This document shows, piece after piece, positions 1-11,985 of a DNA stretch of 64,000 nt. Location of the stretch: NCBI GenBank assembly GCA_027924645.1, contig BSBN01000233.1, positions 9,194,501-9,258,500 of the forward strand, read 5' to 3'. The translations under genes and the position numbers were made by a program. This DNA comes from Cunninghamia lanceolata (lineage: Eukaryota; Streptophyta; Pinopsida; Cupressales; Cupressaceae). The first letter of the stretch is position 1. Every line of letters begins with the position of its first letter. The notes beneath the pieces are model-generated. The model was not told where the DNA came from, did not search any database, and saw only the letters and a program-made list of their open reading frames with translations.

Positions 1-510
1 TTAAATGAATCAAGACCATGACACCCTAAGATAAAGATCAATATATATAATGTAAGTTGTTCAACACTTCTACTAACACACCACATCATATTCAACCTGT
101 CAACAATGTCAACCTTAACATTACACTTCTTTTTCTCACACATGATGCTTATGAGCCCTTGAAGACATTCTGAATGAAGACTTTGCACAAGATCAACTCA
201 TGAACTTACCAATGTTATTGTCAACTGCCACTGTCAATGTAAAGACAACAACAACACCATAATCATGTGTATATAGAGACCATGAGTCATTGGCATGAAC
301 AAATCAAATATGAACAAATACTAAACATGAGAATCCATCCTGAAACAACTTTGAAGATATCCTGATCAATTCAAACCATGAATATCAATCATTAAGAAGA
401 ACATCATGAGCATCAGATAAGTGAAACAATATAACCCAACTCTTTACTTTCTCAACGCCATCATAAGATATGAACACACTTTTGACATCAATGACAACCT
501 ATCACCATCA
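1..510 (-). mobile_element. Truncated LTR of a further element-A copy
   Basis: This is the terminal 510 bases of an element-A LTR, cut by the window edge. It matches 5424-5933 and 11476-11985. At several small differences (for example the TTCTACTAAC and AACGCCATC variants) it agrees with the right LTR at 11476-11985 and not with the left one. It ends in CCATCA and is followed directly by GGGTT, the same junction as at 11985/11986. It is therefore the duplicate of that right LTR, part of a tandem duplication, and not an independent insertion. Confidence 0.9.
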
Positions 511-1784
511 GGGTTAGATTTTTATGAGTTGGATAAAATTTTAGTAGTGTTAAAATAGGAGTGAATTTGGGGGAGACTCTTGAAAGGAGTAGAGGACAAG
601 GACATTTTCAATGTCATTATTCTGCTAAAAGTTGTATGTGCCAATTATATTCCAATCAATTATTTCAACTTTTTTATGGTTCTCTTCATTTGGTATTCAT
701 ATATTTTATCTTATTTTATAGAAATCAATTTTTTGGTGAAGTTTTGTAAAGGTGCCTAAGATTTAATGTCTTTTGAAATGAGATTCAGAAGTGATGCATG
801 ATTTCTATAGATGTAATATTGTGTTTTCATGCTTTCATTTTGATTTCTCAGAAATTCCTTAGAATCTTGCATTTATAAATGTCATTGGAAGAGTGTAATG
901 CTAATCACAATATTGTAGGTTAATGGAATTTCATTAGACCTTATGGAGGAAGGTTAGAAAACCAAGTGCAAAGCTAGCCTTCTTTTCATTTTATTTTACT
1001 TCTCCAAGACTCTTAAAAAATTTATCTTTTTTTAATAAATTGCTAGAGTAGGAGTAGATTAGGAACTATCTTACTTAAACATCTTAAATAACATCATAAG
1101 AATAAGTACTTGATGTAAAATATTTCATCTAGATCAATCATATTTCAGTCATTAATTCAAAATACCAACATAGGCCCCTTGAACAAACAAATCACATTGA
1201 CCACTTAGATAAGAAAAAGTATAGAGTAGTTAAAGTAGTTTATTTCCAAGAACTCTTTACTCCAAAGCATAAGAATTTATTGTTTGAATAGTTAGTTTTC
1301 ATTAATATTGTTGAAATTGTCTATAGTTTTGTTAAATTATTATTTTAAATTTAGTTAAGATAGTTAGGAGTGTGTGCATGTTATTTAAAAAAGAGAGGAA
1401 AATTGCTAGGTAAAGACTCCTTAACTACCATACTACAAATAATCATGGACACTTCATAGGTTGGAATTAGAAATTCATCTATTAAAGTGTGAGATACAAT
1501 GATGTCTCATCAACATGTGCAATAGTACAGGGAACATGTTCCTAGTGCACTATAAGATTGTAGTGTTATGCCTTGCATACATGTCCCTCCTTTACTTTGT
1601 CTCCCTCCTTTTCTTTTTTCTTTTGTGATGTATTTTTTGGTTCCTTTTTTTTTATTTTGTGCTAAGGACTTGATTTTGTTTTGTCTTGATTGATTTTGGT
1701 CTTTGTGATGAACTTTTTATGTTAAAAAAATGCTAAAATCCGTAAAATCGATGTTTGAGTAGGATAAGTGTCTTTGATTTTATG

Positions 1785-2330
1785 TTTTTGCCTTCATGGG
1801 ATGTTGGGGTTTCTATGGAGCCAGGGACATGATACAATGTACCCATGTGTTCTTGATCCCCCATTTTTTATTTTTTGTTTTCTTTTTTTCTTTTTTGGGG
1901 GTTTCAACGTTTTTAGAGACTTGGGGAAATGTCCCAAATTCCCCATGTCCTCTCAATTCCTCATTTTTTTATTTTATGTTTTTTCCTTCTTTAGAGGATT
2001 TTTGGGGTTTCTAAGGACCTAGGGATATGTCTTAATGTCTCCATATCCTCATGGTCCCTTGTTTTTTATTGTGTTTTTTTTTTAATTTTTGGGGGGATTT
2101 TGGGGTTTGTGCGAACATAGGAGCATGTCCCAAAGTCCTGATGTCCTCATAGAGCCCCACTTTTTTATTTTGTGCTTCTCTTTCACAGGGACTTATGATT
2201 TTTGGGGACCTAGGGACATGTCCCAAAGTCCCCATGTCCTCCTGATCCCCCATTTTTTATTTTATGTTTTTTTTTTTTCCTTTTGGGAATTCTAGGTTTT
2301 TTGGGGACCTAGGGACATGTCCATATGTTC
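1785..2330. repeat. Degenerate tandem repeat, period about 99 bp, ~6 copies
   Basis: Recurring blocks of the form GGGACATGTCCC...CCCCATGTCCTC...CCCCCATTTTTTATTTT begin near 1826, 1925, 2024, 2123, 2214 and 2313, a spacing of about 99 bp (one interval is about 91). Copies differ by many substitutions and by the length of the T-runs. The array is repeated at about 13260-13800 as part of the duplication. No function is evident. Confidence 0.7.
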
Positions 2331-2334
2331 TTGT

Positions 2335-2600
2335 TGGTTCCCATGTCCCTATGTCCTTCTAGGGCCCCATTCCCCCTAGGGATGTCCCTATGTCCTTTTG
2401 GGTTCCCATTCCCCCTTGTGATGTCCCTGTGTCCTTTCAGGTTCCTATTTCCCTTAGGGATGTCCCTATGTCCTTTCAGGTTCCTATTTTCCCTAGCATT
2501 GTGCCTATGTCCTTCTGGGTTTCCATTCCCCATGGGCATGTATCGATGTTATTTTAGGTTCCCGTTCTGCCTAAGGATGTCCCTATGTCCCTTTGGATCC
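2335..2600. repeat. 39-bp minisatellite encoding a 13-residue repeat
   Basis: Units of the form GATGTCCCTATGTCC + TTTGGGTTCCCATTCCCCC recur with a 39-bp step: starts near 2381, 2420, 2459, 2498 and 2537 are exact to within a base. Because 39 is a multiple of three, frames stay open on both strands (plus-strand repeat like MSLCPFGFPFPLV, minus-strand repeat like GNGNPKGHRDIPR). This is an arithmetic consequence of the period and not evidence of a protein. Element D later inserted into the second copy of this array. Confidence 0.8.
2540..2544. other. Empty (pre-insertion) site of element D
   Basis: The first spacer copy reads CATGTATC then GATGTT. In the second copy the sequence runs CATGTATC and then directly into TGTTGGAAATTAAGG, the start of element D at 14018. 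GTATC (2540-2544) is thus the expected 5-bp target duplication of D; its partner should follow D's 3' LTR beyond the window. Confidence 0.75.
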
Positions 2601-2979
2601 CAAAAACTTGAAAACATAAAAATACTCAAAATTTTACAAATCTAACAACTTTTTATGAATTTTATAGGCTTATTATGAATTTTTAGGTTCTTTTAGGATA
2701 TATATGATGAAAAAGGCCTCCTAGCAAGGAGAAAAAGCATGCAACCTATTTTCAATTTCAATTCCAAAATGACTAAGTGTTTTTCTTAGATCTTTGTGCC
2801 ACCATTTTAAAATGTAATTTTATAAAATGTTGTTAGAAAAGGATGACCTTGCCTTGAGATTTGTAATATTTTTTGGGCCTATGGATCTTTAGATATAGGT
2901 TGAGTAAGTTAAGTGATTGCAATTGAATAATCACCTCTATATAAGGAGGAGTACCATGCATTGTTAGGGAGTAGTATAG

Positions 2980-2984
2980 GGGTT
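2980..2984. repeat. Target-site duplication of element A (left)
   Basis: GGGTT directly precedes the TGTAGGAGTC terminus of A. The partner GGGTT lies at 11986-11990 directly after the other LTR, giving a perfect 5-bp duplication and fixing both ends of the element. Confidence 0.9.
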
Positions 2985-5933
2985 TGTAGGAGTCAAGGAC
3001 AACACTGAGAGGGGGGGTGAATCAGTGTTGTGTGAAATTTCTAATCTTTTTACAAACTTTAACTTGCAGAGTACAAGGAGAGAGAGCTATCATTGATTTC
3101 TCACATACATGTGCACATAACTGAGAATGAAAAACAAAAACTCATGAGTAAAACATATATCCACAGAGAAAAGATCAAGACACAAGAATTGCACGAGTGG
3201 AAAACCCTCCTGGGGTAGAAAAACCACTCCAGAATTGCCTCACTAGCAATACAAATTGTCTCACTGACAAATATTAAGGTCACACCGACCTATAAGTCTC
3301 ACTGGCTAATACAATGCCTCACTTGCAAACCAAATCACCAATAGAAGTTATAAACCAAATCAGAGGGATACTCTATTTCCATTCAATTCTCAATTCCTTC
3401 ACACCTGCATAACAATTCAACTGATTATCTTTGAATTACAAACCCAATATCATCTTATCATTATTCTTTTCTCTTCAAAAGGATTTATTAGAAAATGTCT
3501 TCATTTCTCTGTTCAATTCCACACACACACTTCTCTGTCAATGTGAAGCCAATTAATATAAAAATACCTCTCAACAATATAAAAAATCATTTTCATATGA
3601 CCTTTCATATTCTTCAAAAGAAAATCAATCCCGTGTAACAAAGTTAATTTGACTTTGCATCTGAAACATATTATTCCATCTTCCTTAGTCTTGTTGAAGC
3701 AGCTGGAAAATCTTTTCAAAAACTTCACATAGCAAAAATTGCAATATTTCATTTTCTCTGCAAATGACCCTTCAGATTCTACACAAGATAATTCAGTGAT
3801 TTTCAATATTACCACTGTCAAAAATAAAATCAATCTGTTATAAAGAAAACATATCACAATAACCCTGCAATCAATTGATCTTTCATTTTTATTTCTCTTC
3901 ACACTCCTCATAATTTCACCTGCAAGAAAATATTCCTCAGTCTTTTCATATTTCTCTCTGCATTTTAATTTCTTTAATAAAATCTAATCAATGCTCTGCA
4001 AATAATCTCTGAGAACTTTTCATCTTCTCAAACCCTTTAAACTGCAAAAATAAAAACATCTTAAAGAAAAAAAACTTTCATACTTATTTTCATTTTCTTC
4101 TTCCAAAAATCCATCTATAAACCCATTCATATTCCCTGCAAGAAACAAAATCATCTCTCCAATCTTCTTTTCAAAACCTTTCATCTTCTTTTCAATTTTT
4201 AGATTGAATGTCTTCAACAATTTATTTTTCAATAAATCAATTTACCTCAACAAAGCACTTGTAAACATCTCACAGAAAAATCCATCTCCAAACAAAATCA
4301 TAATATATCTTTTCAAACAAAATTTCTTTCATCTTCTTCAAAATTTTGTTCATCTTCAAAAAAAATCTCTTTGTCTTCTCTGATAAAAATCTTCATTAAA
4401 AAAGAATCTTCTCAAAAAATTTTACTAAATTCTTCACTAAAACTAGAATGGATTTTCTTAAAAAATTGCCTTTTAAAAAAAATCCACCAACTCCTTGAAA
4501 AACTCCTCTACATTCTATAATGGATCTCATGCCTTTTTAAAAGGCAAATAAAATAGATTTTTTTTTTTTAAAAAAAATTCCTAAAAAAAACTTCTAAACT
4601 CATTGCACAAAACGTGCTCCAACCTTTTCAAAGCTTTATAAATGCTTTTTCACCAAATAACATATTCGGGGCTCTTTTTCATATATGGGGCTCTTTTTTT
4701 AAGTTTTAAAAAATTCAAATTTTAAAACCCGCTCCCACCATATACTTCCTTATGAAGTATCTAAAGCAATCGATGTTCTTTTTAAAGAACATTACCTTGA
4801 CCACCGGTAACGCTAGGAGAAAAGGGGCCAGTTTTCAATGTTTTAACAGCACATTAGAAGGTCACATTAAGTGACTTAACCTAAAAACACCAGTCAACCT
4901 TTGAATAGAACAAAAATACATATGGTTAATACTAGAGTTTTATGCTAGGATTTTTAGGACTTTTAGGGTATTAGGAATGCTTTAGCATTTTAGACTATAA
5001 CCCCATGGACTAAAATAATTTTCAATACTGATCGAGTTCCACCTGTGTTCTCCAACTTAAACATTTTTGATACTTTATTGAATGCTTATAACATAAGATG
5101 TCTTTGCAACTGTGGCACAAAAAAAAAATCATTGACATATTTCATAACACTGTGAACTTCACAATCATTGTACCAACCTGATCCTTCCTATATCATAAAA
5201 CCTTGTTGATAGATTTTTGACATCAATCATATATCATGAACCCATGCAAAAAATGAATAACACCAATCCATCTTGAAAACCTCTCTTAGATCAATGGACA
5301 ACACCTTTTGTCATCAATATAGTATGAACACCAAACCAACATTATGCCAACAAAGCACTCCTTGAGAGTGAGTTGATTTACTAATGTTCTTGTTCAAACT
5401 TCATGGAGATGAGTATGTATCACTTAAATGAATCAAGACCATGACACCCTGAGATAAAGATCAATATATATAATGTAAGCTGTTCAACACTTCAACTAAC
5501 ACACCACATCATATTCAACCTGTCAACAATGTCAACCTTAACATTACACTTCTTTTTCTCACACATGATGCTTATGAGCCCTTGAAGACATTCTGAATGA
5601 AGACTTTGCACAAGATCAACTCATGAACTTACCAATGTTACTGTCAACTGCCACTGTCAATGTAAAGACAACAACAACACCATAATCATGTGTATACAGA
5701 GACCATGAGTCATTGGCATGAACAAATCAAATATGAACAAATACTAAACATGAGAATCCATCCTAAAACAACTTTGAAGATATCCTGATCAATTCAAACC
5801 ATGAATATCAATCATTAAGAAGAACATCATGAGCATCAGATAAGTGAAACAATATAACCCAACTCTTTACTTTCTCAACACCATCATAAGATATGAACAC
5901 ACTTTTGACATCAATGACAACCTATCACCATCA
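2985..5933 (-). repeat. Element A 3' LTR (2.95 kb)
   Basis: On the plus strand it begins TGTAGGAG and ends CCATCA, so it has TG...CA termini. It aligns end to end with 9033-11985; differences include a short insertion in the right copy near 9292-9320 and scattered substitutions. Minus-strand U3 starts at 5933; a TATATA stretch near 5464-5472 is a possible TATA box about 460 bases in. The rest is AT-rich with long CT-rich tracts (3480-4500). Three short inverted repeats occur at about 4530, 4744 and 4773. I see no convincing gene; the 132-codon frame at 3513-3911 is probably chance. Confidence 0.9.
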
Positions 5934-5946
5934 ATCTCCTCCTTTG
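5934..5946 (-). promoter_or_regulatory. Element A polypurine tract
   Basis: The plus strand reads ATCTCCTCCTTTG immediately after the LTR end, so the minus strand is purine-rich (AAAGGAGGAGAT) directly upstream of the 3' LTR, the normal place for plus-strand DNA priming. Confidence 0.8.
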
Positions 5947-7455
5947 TCATTGATGGCAAAACCATATGATTGCAATTTCAAAACCATCTGATTGTAATTT
6001 TTCTTTCTCCCCATTTTTGACATCAGATGACAGACTAAAAAATTTTCTCCCCCTATGAAAATAACTCCAGTGAAAAGATGTTAAAGCTTGATCATAATAT
6101 TTACAAACACATTGCATTATGAGATCTTTGAAAACATAAACTTTTGTTATCTTGTTATCTTCAATCAAAAAATTTGAACCACTTACCAAAATCTTTGAAG
6201 CCATTTGTCTTTCATGAAAATTACATCCGATGACAATACCACTGTGAAGATGAAGACTGACACACTCCTTCTTGATAACATCACAAACTTTCAAAACAAA
6301 CAGTTCTTCTTCAATCAACAACCTTTTTGACCTGAAATAACAAATCTCCAAGATCTCCCATGTGTTAAAGTTCACAAACAAATTACTACTCAGAAATACC
6401 ATTGGTAAACACTAACAAGACTAACCAACATAACTCAACTCAACTCAACGCTTATCCACTTCCTGAATTAGTCCTAAAGCAACATATCAACCTGAAGTAT
6501 ACCATCCATTTACTGACAGTTAACCTTCTGAACACTTTTGTAAAGAAATCATAAACATACCAATACTCTTTGATAAACAGATTTACAGACAAAAAATCAT
6601 GAAGACTCCTCATCACACAGTTCGTAACTCAAGATGACATGATGACCACTTTTGATAAGACCTTTTCAAATCTCCCATGATAGTGACAACTCAATCCTCT
6701 AATTAACTCCCCTTTTAACTTCCTCTGATGTATTTGATATCACCATCAATGTCATAGTTTGAAGAACTCTGTCTGAAACATATTAGTGAGGAAGATCATC
6801 AATGAAACAAGTGAAACACTATCTCCAAATCACCTGAAAGCTTCAATACTTATGCAAAACATATGCCATAAAACATTACTCAACAAGGTAGTAGATATGA
6901 CCATTAAATTATCATCCTGCAACCAAACTATTCTGACACCTTTTCTAACATGACAAAAAAATGAAGACCATCTAAACTATCCTCCTGTTCTGCACAAGAC
7001 AATTGTCAATTCTAATACAAAACCACATCTAAAACATACTCTATTATACAAGAACTACTACCTCTTGACTCTATCATTCAAACAAACAAACTGCATCAAC
7101 AAATACTTTCTGCAACAACACTTTGCAAAACCAAATCCAGGTGAGAGTTCCTTGACAACATCTTAACAGAAGCATCATGACAACTTAATCATGTAAGTAT
7201 CAAACAATATACAAATAGGATCAATGTCACAACATCATCAAACTCTTTGTGCAAAGAGCTTTTGAACACTTTTATGATCCACTAAACATGTTATTGATCA
7301 CCTAACAAACACTGAAACTCAAAAACATCAGAAACTTCATTTCAAACATTTCAGGCAAGCATGACAAACAAAACAAGATCAACTAATCTCCTCCTGTAAC
7401 TTCTTGGGGATAAAAAATAGAAGAAGAACAACTCCCCCTCACATTATGCTATCTA
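5947..7455 (-). other. Element A 3' untranslated internal region
   Basis: About 1.5 kb separates the gag stop from the polypurine tract. It is AT-rich and holds no recognisable domain. A 151-codon frame at 5947-6402 has no motif I recognise and is not called. Confidence 0.6.
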
Positions 7456-8964
7456 TTATGCAATAGATGAAATGACTTGTGCAAGATGCACAAGCTTAGT
7501 ATTTGACTTCTCTTGACTATGTTTCTGCTTCCAAATCTTAACAGGCTCTTTATTCCTCCAAACCTTTTCTGCTTCTTTCCATTTCAACTTTTTCAAATCA
7601 GGTGGAGCTTTCTTGCAACTATGAGCTTTATGACCAAGAGAGTTGCAATTATAACAAACTATATTACAATCATAATCAAATGACTGATAGTACCTTTGAG
7701 AACTCATGTTAGACTTCCATGCAGAATCATACCTTTTACAATTTCTTTGTATATGTCCAATATTTTTGCACTTGTAACAAATAATGTCAATATTCCTTCT
7801 GCAAACAATTGCTTTGTGTCCAAAATGATTACAAGTATAACAATATCCATTAAATGAATAATTATACATGTACATGTATGCTTGTCTAACAGGAGCACTT
7901 CTTCTAAAATTTCTTCTTCTTTGATTATGCATTTTGTTTTCAGTGGCAATATTCAAATCAATCTTCTTTCTGGGAGTCTCTCTGACTTTTGAACATTCTC
8001 CTTCTTCAAATCCTAATCTAGTTGTGTCATTATGCTGCTTCTGTTTGCCCAACAACACATGTAACTTGTTTGTACTTTCTTCAAACTCCTGATACTTCTT
8101 AGATAAAGTCTTGAGACCATCATAATCTTTTCTGAGTTTGATAATTTCACTCTCTAGTTTTAAATTCTCACTCCTTCTAACTTCAAGGTCAGATATTGAG
8201 ACATCAGCTATCCTCTTAGCTTCTTCAATTTCTATCTTCAATCTAGCAATCAATTTGTTTGATTCACTTGCTTGATTCTTCAAGTCTACAATCAGGTTTC
8301 TAGCATCTTCAAGATCTGTAAGAGCTTTGTCTTTTAAAACTCTTTCTTGCTGCAATTGCAACCTTAATTTCTTGTTCTCCTTCTTATAATTCTTGAGTTC
8401 AGTTAGAGCATATATGAGCTCTCCTTCCTGATCAATCTCACAGTCTTGTTCATCATAATCCTGATCATCATCATCTTCTGAATTTGATTGGGTTTCAACT
8501 TCTTCATGTGATTGCCTTTCATTGCCACTTTCTTGACACACCAGAGTGTCCTCTTCTTTATCATTACCTTGGTAAATTCTTTTCAATCTCCTCCACATAT
8601 CCTGAGCTGTAACACAATCCATAACATCATTAGATAGAACAGATAATATAGCCTTCTTTGCAATATCATTACATTCAAGAGCTTCTTTATTATTTGTAGA
8701 ATTACAATTCTCAACTGACATTAAAACATCATATCCTAAGGAGGATAAATACACTTGCATTCTAACATACCAAACTGAAAAATTTGAACTATCAAACTGA
8801 GGAACATCTGAAAAATTTTCTTCTAAGACAATATCAGATTCAACTTGGAGAACAACTTTATCAACTGACTTTTTATCAAAATCTAGATTTGATATGAATG
8901 ATGTCTTTTGATCAGAATGAATCTTAACATTTCTCATGTTCTTATTTCTCCTATACTTACCCAT
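7456..8964 (-). CDS. Element A gag-like protein with three zinc knuckles
   Basis: This is an intact 502-codon minus-strand frame. I take the ATG at 8964 as the start; the frame continues upstream only through a TTG. The N-terminal third looks like a copia capsid segment (NFSVWYVRMQVYLSS, then AQDMWRRLKRIYQG). Residues about 180-320 are highly charged with heptad character and probably form a coiled coil. Three CCHC knuckles (C-x2-C-x4-H-x4-C) lie near residues 374-387, 394-407 and 434-448, encoded at about 7803-7844, 7738-7782 and 7612-7660. Knuckles of this type bind RNA for packaging. No protease or pol follows. It is one of the few undamaged frames in the window. Confidence 0.85.
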   Translation of the reverse strand: MGKYRRNKNMRNVKIHSDQKTSFISNLDFDKKSVDKVVLQVESDIVLEENFSDVPQFDSSNFSVWYVRMQVYLSSLGYDVLMSVENCNSTNNKEALECNDIAKKAILSVLSNDVMDCVTAQDMWRRLKRIYQGNDKEEDTLVCQESGNERQSHEEVETQSNSEDDDDQDYDEQDCEIDQEGELIYALTELKNYKKENKKLRLQLQQERVLKDKALTDLEDARNLIVDLKNQASESNKLIARLKIEIEEAKRIADVSISDLEVRRSENLKLESEIIKLRKDYDGLKTLSKKYQEFEESTNKLHVLLGKQKQHNDTTRLGFEEGECSKVRETPRKKIDLNIATENKMHNQRRRNFRRSAPVRQAYMYMYNYSFNGYCYTCNHFGHKAIVCRRNIDIICYKCKNIGHIQRNCKRYDSAWKSNMSSQRYYQSFDYDCNIVCYNCNSLGHKAHSCKKAPPDLKKLKWKEAEKVWRNKEPVKIWKQKHSQEKSNTKLVHLAQVISSIA

Positions 8965-9015
8965 TGAACTCCACACACAGGACCTACCCAAGCTGATTAA
9001 GCTGCAAAAGGGAAA

Positions 9016-9030
9016 CTAGCTCTGATACCA
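9016..9030 (-). promoter_or_regulatory. Element A primer binding site (tRNA-iMet type)
   Basis: The minus strand reads TGGTATCAGAGCTAG two bases after the LTR end. TGGTATCAGAGC is the classic plant copia primer site, complementary to the 3' end of initiator tRNA-Met. It fixes the orientation of A and identifies 9033-11985 as its 5' LTR. Confidence 0.92.
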
Positions 9031-9032
9031 AT

Positions 9033-11985
9033 TGTAGGAGTCAAGGACAACACTGAGAGGGGGGGTGAATCAGTGTTGTGTGAAATTTCTAATCTTTTTA
9101 CAAACTTTAACTTGTAGAGTACAAGGAGAGAGAGCTATCATTGATTTCTCACATACATGTGCACATAACTGAGAATGAAAAACAAAAACTCATGAGTAAA
9201 ACATATATCCATAGAGAGAAGATCAAGACACAAGAATTGCATGAGTGGAAAACCCTCCAGGAGTAGAAAAACCACTCCAAAATTGCCTCACTGGCTTAAC
9301 TGAAAAACATGCCTCACTGGCAATACAAATTGTCTCACTGACAAATATTAAGGTCACACTGACCTATAAGCCTCACTGGCAAACCAAATCACTAATAGAA
9401 GTTATAAACCAAATCAGAGGGATACTCTGTTTCCATTCAATTCTCAATTCCTTCACACCTGCATAACAATTTAGCTGATTATCTCTGCATTACAAACCCA
9501 GTATCATCTTATCATTATTCTTTTCTCTTCAAAAGGATTTATTAGAAAATGTCTTCATTTCTCTGTTCAATTCCACACACACACTTCTCTGTCAATGTGA
9601 AGCCAATTAATATAAAAATACCTCTCAACAATCTGCAAATTCATTTTCATATGACCTTTCATATTCTTCAAAAGAAAATCAATCCCGTGTAACAAAGTTA
9701 ATTTGACTTTGCATCTGAAACATATTATTCCATCTTCCTCAGTCTTGTTGAAGCACCTGGAAATTCTTTTCAAAAACTTCACATAGTAAAAATTACAATA
9801 TTTCATTTTCTCTGCAAATGACCCTTCAGATTCTACACAAGATAATTCAGTGATTTTCAATATTACCACTGTCAAAAATAAAATCAATCTGTTATAAAGA
9901 AAACATTTCACAATAACCCTGCAATCAATTGATCTTTCATTTTTATTTCTCTTCACACTCCTCATAATTTCACCTGCAAGAAAATATTCCTCAGTCTTTT
10001 CATATTTCTCTCTGCATTTTAATTTCTTCAATAAAATCTAATCAATGCTCTTCAAATAATCTCTGAGAACTTTTCATCTTCTCAAACCCTTTAAACTGCA
10101 AAAATAAAAACATCTTAAAGAAAAAAAACTTTCATACTTATTTTCATTTTCTTCTTCCAAAAATCCATCTGTAAACCCATTCATATTCCCTGCAAGAAAC
10201 AAAATCATCTCTCTAATCTTCTTTTCAAAACCTTTCATCTTCTTTTCAATTTTCAGATTGAATGTCTTCAACAATTTATTTTTCAATAAATCAATTTACC
10301 TCAACAAAGCACCTATAAACATCCCATAGAAAAATCCATCTCCAAACAAAATCATAATATATCTTTTCAAATAAAATTTATTTCATCTTCTTCAAAATTT
10401 TGTTCATCTTCAAAAAAAATCTCTTTGTCTTCTCTGATAAAAATCTTCATTAAAAAAAAATCTTCTCAAAAAATTTTACTAAATTCTTCACTAAAACTAG
10501 AATGGATTTTCTTAAAAAATTGCCTTTTAAAAAAAATCCACCAACTCCTTGAAAAACTCCTCTACATTCTATAATGGATCTCATGCCTTTTTAAAAGGCA
10601 AATAAAATAGAAATTATTTTTAAAAAAAATTTCCTAAAAGAAACTTCTAAACTCATTACACAAAACGTGCTCAAACCTTTTCAAAGCTTTATAAATGCTT
10701 TTTCACCAATAACATATTCAGGGCTCTTTTTCATATACGGGGCTCTTTTTTTAAGTTTTAAAAAATTCAAATTTTAAAACCCACTCCAACGATATACTTC
10801 CTTATGAAGTATCTAAAGCAATCGATGTTCTTTTTAAAGAACACTACCTTGACCACCGGTAACGCTAGGAGAAAAGGGGCCGGTTTTCAATGTTTTAACA
10901 GCACATTAGAAGGTCACATTAAGTGACTTAACCTAAAAACACTAGTCAACCTTTGAATAGAACAAAAATACATATGGTTAATACTAGAGTTTTATGCTAG
11001 GATTTTTAGAACTTTTAGGGTATTAGGAATGCTTTAGCATTTTAGACTATAACCCCATGGACTAAAATAATTTTCAATACTGATCAAGTTCCACGTGTGT
11101 TCTCCAACTTAAACATTTTTGATACTTTATTGAATGCTTATAACATAAGATGTCTTTGCAACTGTGGCACACAAAAAAAATCATTGACATATTTCATAAC
11201 ACTGTGAACTTCACAATCATTGTACCAACCTGATCCTTCTTGTATCATAAAACCTTGTTGATAGATTTTTGACATCAATCATATATCATGAACCCATGCA
11301 AAAAATGAATAACGCCAATCCATCTTGAAAACCTCTCTCAGATCAATGCGCCACACCTTTTGTCATCAATATAGTATGAACACCAAACCAACATTATGCC
11401 AACGAAGCACTCCTTGAGAGTGAGTTGATTTACTGATGTTCTTGTTCAAACTTCATGAAGATGAGTATGTATCACTTAAATGAATCAAGACCATGACACC
11501 CTGAGATAAAGATCAATATATATAATGTAAGTTGTTCAACACTTCTACTAACACACCACATCATATTCAACCTGTCAACAATGTCAACCTTAACATTACA
11601 CTTCTTTTTCTCACACATGATGCTTATGAGCCCTTGAAGACATTCTGAATGAAGACTTTGCACAAGATCAACTCATGAACTTACCAATGTTATTGTCAAC
11701 TACCACTGTCAATGTAAAGACAACAACAACACCATAATCATGTGTATATAGAGACCATGAGTCATTGGCATGAACAAATCAAATATGAACAAATACTAAA
11801 CATGAGAATCCATCCTGAAACAACTTTGAAGATATCCTGATCAATTCAAACCATGAATATCAATCATTAAGAAGAACATCATGAGCATCAGATAAGTGAA
11901 ACAATATAACCCAACTCTTTACTTTCTCAACGCCATCATAAGATATGAACACACTTTTGACATCAATGACAACCTATCACCATTA
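9033..11985 (-). repeat. Element A 5' LTR (2.95 kb)
   Basis: It begins TGTAGGAG at 9033 and ends CCATTA at 11985 (the expected CA is mutated to TA), followed by the GGGTT duplication. Content parallels the left LTR: CT-rich tracts at 9530-10560, short inverted repeats near 10580-10850, and a TATATA stretch near 11514-11523. Frames of up to 154 codons (9567-10031) show no domain. Transcription of A would start in this copy, on the minus strand. Confidence 0.9.

Larger units (their letters stand above)
511..2984. other. Non-coding spacer, first copy of duplicated unit
   Basis: This AT-rich spacer starts with GGGTTAGATT and ends with GGGTT just before element A. The part 511-2544 recurs at 11986-14017 with scattered substitutions and small indels; 2545-2984 occurs once in the window. 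I recognise no gene. Frames of 60-106 codons here are low-complexity and follow the repeat period downstream of 1785. The junction between right-flank and left-flank sequence of the original A insertion must lie within this block, but I cannot place it. Confidence 0.75.
2985..11985 (-). mobile_element. Element A: gag-only copia-type LTR retrotransposon
   Basis: This is a complete element of about 9.0 kb: 3' LTR 2985-5933, internal region 5934-9032, 5' LTR 9033-11985, transcribed on the minus strand. The primer site next to the right LTR matches initiator tRNA-Met, and a polypurine tract abuts the left LTR. The internal region of about 3.1 kb encodes only a gag-like protein with three CCHC knuckles. 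No protease, RT or integrase motif is visible, so it must be mobilised in trans. This matches the class described as TR-GAG or large non-autonomous LTR elements. The long LTRs, almost as long as the internal part, are unusual for copia. Confidence 0.9.

Noticed and set aside
1768..2295. Overlapping frames rich in F, P and C near the 99-bp repeats
   Set aside because: T- and C-rich low-complexity repeats; no independent coding evidence.
3513..3911. 132-codon minus-strand frame in A's LTR (154 codons at 9567-10031)
   Set aside because: It is conserved only because the LTRs are copies; composition is AT-driven, there is no domain, and the start and end differ between copies.
5947..6402. 151-codon minus-strand frame beside A's polypurine tract
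   Set aside because: No motif recognised and no second copy to test it; I treat it as 3' UTR.
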